From NCBI RefSeq assembly GCF_964355755.1, contig NC_092675.1, positions 26,018,412 through 26,082,411 on the forward strand: 64,000 bases of DNA, read 5' to 3'. The notes below the pieces were generated by a model, which saw only the letters and a list, made by a program, of their open reading frames with translations, searched no databases and had not been told where the DNA came from. Position numbers and translations under genes: made by a program. Positions 61,201 to 64,000 of this stretch are shown here, one piece after another (positions within the stretch are counted from its first letter, which is position 1; every line of letters starts with the position of its first letter). This DNA is from Antedon mediterranea (taxonomy: Eukaryota > Echinodermata > Crinoidea > Comatulida > Antedonidae).

Positions 61201-61690
61201 AACAATTACAATAATTTTGCACCAGGGTAAATTTGTTTTCTTATACATTTTTTTACATGTTTTATGTTTCTTATATGTTATCTTCTATCGTTTTGATTTA
61301 GCTTTTTATTTATTCAGTCACTGATGCCCACTAAGCATTGTCAATTTTCAGCTATAGGCCTAATACGATAATACGATATATAGACGACAAATGGATAGAT
61401 ATAGCGAACAAACAAATATAGGCCTACAAACAGTAATACGTAATTATCTATAATAAAGGCCTATAACATTTTTTTTAATGGAAAGATAAATGTGAATATG
61501 AAAGATTTTAATCATCATTGACATATTTCAAATTAATGAATAATAATTTTTCCCTTCATTTCTTAATTCAAGACAAAATCAAGACAGAGTGTATGACGTA
61601 ACTGATGCTGATTATGCTACAGTAATTGGTCGTCCTGTTTACAGTAACACAGCACAGGTATCAGAAGTTAGAGAAGACCAACACAGATAA
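55228..61690 (+). CDS. Receptor gene C: kinase-less Tie-like transmembrane receptor
   Basis: Twelve exons: 55228-55273, 55533-55817, 56080-56331, 57395-57529, 58416-58565, 58690-58830, 59186-59608, 59858-59925, 60160-60388, 60873-60957, 61125-61226, 61573-61690; 2034 nt, 677 residues without a frame break. The domain order equals gene A: signal peptide MIFPVLILLQVISCLG, Ig 1 with both Cys (YQCY, VYFCKI), cysteine-less Ig 2, four EGF, two FN3, transmembrane segment, Tyr-rich tail (VYYNTAS, NYNNF, VYDVTDADYATV, VYSNTA). The exon joining EGF 4 to FN3 is fused as in A. EGF 2 reads FCLPDPYRCSC (Gly to Arg) and has an extra Cys (KNCQFC), giving an odd cysteine count. Introns and flanks match A from exon 5 on. 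Confidence 0.85.
56761..57361 (+). mobile_element. TTAA-flanked non-autonomous element, copy 2
   Basis: Reverse complement of 41263-41870, bounded by TTAA at 56761-56764 and 57358-57361. It lies in intron 3 of gene C, ending 34 bases before the EGF 1 exon. Confidence 0.75.
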
Positions 61691-63139
61691 AATCAAGAAC
61701 TGAAATCCTTTATCGAAACGATATTATTCTTTAATAAATGACAAAATAATGAATGATTATACTAAACTGTTCATTGATGGAATCACTATTTGTTTACATC
61801 TTATTGCGGTTGAGCATCATTCGTTATTGGTAATAAATATTATAATGTATACTAATGAAAGGGTGTTGTTGATATTAATTTAAAAAAAATAACGTTATAT
61901 AATTGTAACCTAAACTTATTTAATGTATGTCAATGAAATGGTGTATTTTATTTATTTATTTTATATAATTATAATTTGTATTATTTATTCTTTTTATTGT
62001 ATAATAGAGCTCCATGATTGGTTTGATTTGTTATAGAATATTTTGAATTATTATACATTTACAACGTTAGTAATACGTAAAATGGGCTTCTTCTTATTTA
62101 GGTACTCTTGGGTTGGCTTCGTTTCAAGGTAGTATTCTTTTATGATGAACTTTTTTTCGAGATTACTTTTGCAAACTAAAGAGGGGTGAAATACTTATTT
62201 AACAACCTTAAATCATCTGGGATATTTTTTCACAGCTTTCCATCAGAATACCTGATAGAGACGTGGTGTCCCATATTTGTTCGATATTTTGGTATGTACA
62301 CATTTTTCTAGTCTGTGACCTTGTTGAATAATAAAAATTAATCAATAAAAAATATTGAGGAGTTGTCTCTGGAAGTTTACCATGTATAATATCATGAACA
62401 AATAAAATATTTAAATACTGATAAATAAAGAAGCGCCCTCTATATGTAGTAGAATTTATTTATTGACAATTTTTATTTAACATGCATTTTTATACAATTT
62501 TTTACTGTATTTTATCACTTGTCGATTTAATACATGTTACCGTATTACAAACACTCCCCCGAGTAAAGCTCCACCCCTCCCGCTTATTCGAATAAATACG
62601 GTAGCCGTATTTTAAAGAATGAATGAATGACTTGATATTTTATTTGAAAGAAAATGGATATCGTATATTACCAATTACCAGTAATCACTCAAACCGGTAT
62701 TTTAGATCGTGTTGATTTATTTTAAATACACTGTATCATGTTTAACCAATAATATACAGTATATTTCCTCCACGGTTTAACCATGGAGGTATACCTCCAT
62801 GGTTTAACAGCGACAATAAACACCATGCATGGATGCACCATGCAGTATCGAGGACAGGCATCGAAATAACGATGTAGGAAAAGAGGCTACTGTATAGTAT
62901 CAGAAGACACAATCCAGTATGGTATGAAGTTTGCTACAGAATATGGGTGGATTGTTATTGCTGCTAGTCACCAGGGGACATCAGGTGATTTGATCACCCT
63001 CCACTATGAATATATAATGAACTAACTGCATGCATATCACAAAAATGAAACACCTTTATAACACCTTTGTGTGTTTTGTTGATTTTGAAAACAAGCTAGT
63101 ACGATAGCTTTTTTTCAACAATTATGACTTTTGAATATA
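61691..63139 (+). other. 3' UTR and flank of gene C, duplicate of the gene A flank
   Basis: Aligns with 34640-35930. Compared with A, C has two extra blocks: about 58 bp with a palindrome (about 62745-62802) and about 92 bp (about 62913-63004). No other gene seen. Confidence 0.6.
62779..62804. repeat. Perfect 26-bp palindrome
   Basis: AACCATGGAGGTA joined directly to its complement, centre GGTATACC; flanking TTTAA words extend the symmetry with one mismatch. It is missing at the matching site after gene A. Confidence 0.9.
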
Positions 63140-63260
63140 CTTTCTGCTCTGCTGAATAACAGAATAAGGAAGTTCCACGAGGAAGTTGCTTGTCTAGTTC
63201 AGCAAAGCAAAGAGAACGATTTCGTAAGTTTATGACAAGCATTAAATTAAGAAACTAATT
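63140..63260 (+). other. Putative 5' noncoding exon of a fourth receptor gene
   Basis: Matches 35930-36039 closely (GAGGAAGTTGCTTGTCTAGT, donor CTAATT|GTAAGTATTC). With the conserved block at 63650-63770 it implies a further paralogue just beyond the window. Confidence 0.4.
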
Positions 63261-63639
63261 GTAAGTATTCTAATTCTATTTACAGCCGATATCTTCTTTG
63301 TCACTTGAGAGCTTAAGTTTAATCGAGGTTGTTAAGAGATGAGTGCTAAGTTAGTATAGAATAGTTGGTCGTCTTATCTTTTGATATAGGCCTATAATGT
63401 CTTTAAAATTTTAAATCAATAACCAGTACCCGTCGCTTTTCACCACAATGTTTGGTATAAAGAGATGTTTTGAAACCAATTTAATAACGATTTTACTTTC
63501 CTATACAGGTATTACATAACAAAGGTCAATTTTTAAAAGATTCTTTCACAGGGTCAGTCACACGTGATAGATAAAATATCTCAAAGGAGTACAAATAATA
63601 ATGTTGTTAAAAGAATTGGTTGTCGTATACAGTAATATC

Positions 63640-64000
63640 ATAATAATTGACGACACTACGCACACTTCCAATAAAAGTATAAACACCATTTATTCTTATC
63701 GACGCAACGAAATTTTTTTGGAAAGTTAAACTACGGTACAGTATTATTTTATAAAACAATTGGATTTTAATTGGTAATTGTGGTTATTCTGGTAAAATCA
63801 TAAAATCTCAAGTTTGTCTACTTGTAGGCCTAATGCTTATGTTGCCCAATGTTCTTCAGAGAACAGGAGGAACTAAGTCTAAGTAAGTAAGTTACTTATT
63901 AATATTGAAGTTTTATATGACAATTTTAGGCCAATGCGATTTCTATAGTGTTCTTGTTCTTGTAATTTTTCTTGTATATTGATTTTGACCAAATGAATGA
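63640..64000 (+). promoter_or_regulatory. Upstream block of the next array member
   Basis: TTGACGACACTACGC, TATAAACACCATT (TATAAA at 63678), TCGACGCAACGA, AACTACGGTACAGT and GGTTATTCTGGTAAAATCAT repeat 38995-39190 in the same order. In gene B the signal-peptide exon follows about 270 bases later; here the window ends before a matching exon is seen. Confidence 0.4.

Noticed and set aside
26900-64000. Search for a tyrosine kinase domain belonging to the receptors
   Set aside because: No GxGxxG, HRDLAAR-like or DFG block was seen after any transmembrane exon; each tail reaches a stop and A and C share the same 3' flank.
1-64000. CRISPR arrays, rRNA, bacterial operons
   Set aside because: None seen; spliced genes and LINEs show a eukaryotic nuclear genome.

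Overview
This is nuclear DNA of an AT-rich invertebrate animal. Coding sequence is split by introns with GT..AG borders, introns and spacers are full of decayed transposons, and the motif TAGGCCTA recurs throughout. Protein matches (Tie-type receptor ectodomains, DNase I, LINE reverse transcriptases, a MULE transposase) fit a marine deuterostome, most likely an echinoderm and possibly a crinoid. That placement is inference. All gene models below were read by eye from splice sites, phase and paralogue comparison.

Layout. 0.5-3.9 kb: a 3.3-kb foldback element with about 1.25-kb inverted arms. 5.9-11.2 kb, minus strand: a transposon-related region with an inverted MULE relic, a MULE transposase with reading-frame breaks, a run of small phase-1 exons alternating acidic and basic residues, and a PHD-finger plus OTU-like gene. 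11.3-18.6 kb: gene-poor, with nested terminal-inverted-repeat elements, a TTA-flanked Harbinger-like MITE and perfect palindromes. 19.2-23.7 kb, plus strand: a nine-exon secreted DNase I family gene with intact catalytic residues but one frameshift in a T run of exon 7.

26.9-61.7 kb, the centre of the window: three tandem plus-strand paralogues, A (26.9-34.6), B (39.5-52.3) and C (55.2-61.7). Their ectodomain follows vertebrate TIE1/TIE2: signal peptide, Ig, cysteine-less Ig, EGF repeats (the second with the Tie signature FCLPDPYGCSC), an extra Ig in B only, FN3 domains and one transmembrane helix. Instead of a tyrosine kinase each ends in a short tyrosine-rich tail with YxN motifs. A, B and C assemble without frame breaks to 679, 801 and 677 codons. 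The 5' noncoding exon and promoter-side block reappear at 63.1-63.8 kb, so another copy probably follows outside the window.

A and C are the closest pair. Their introns and 3' flanks align over about 6 kb, and a LINE insertion in A has its empty site in C. B kept the third Ig and rebuilt its cytoplasmic end; its introns took up a LINE and a 4.3-kb DNA transposon. The array looks like a young, still diversifying family of kinase-less Tie-like receptors. Ligand and function cannot be read from the sequence.
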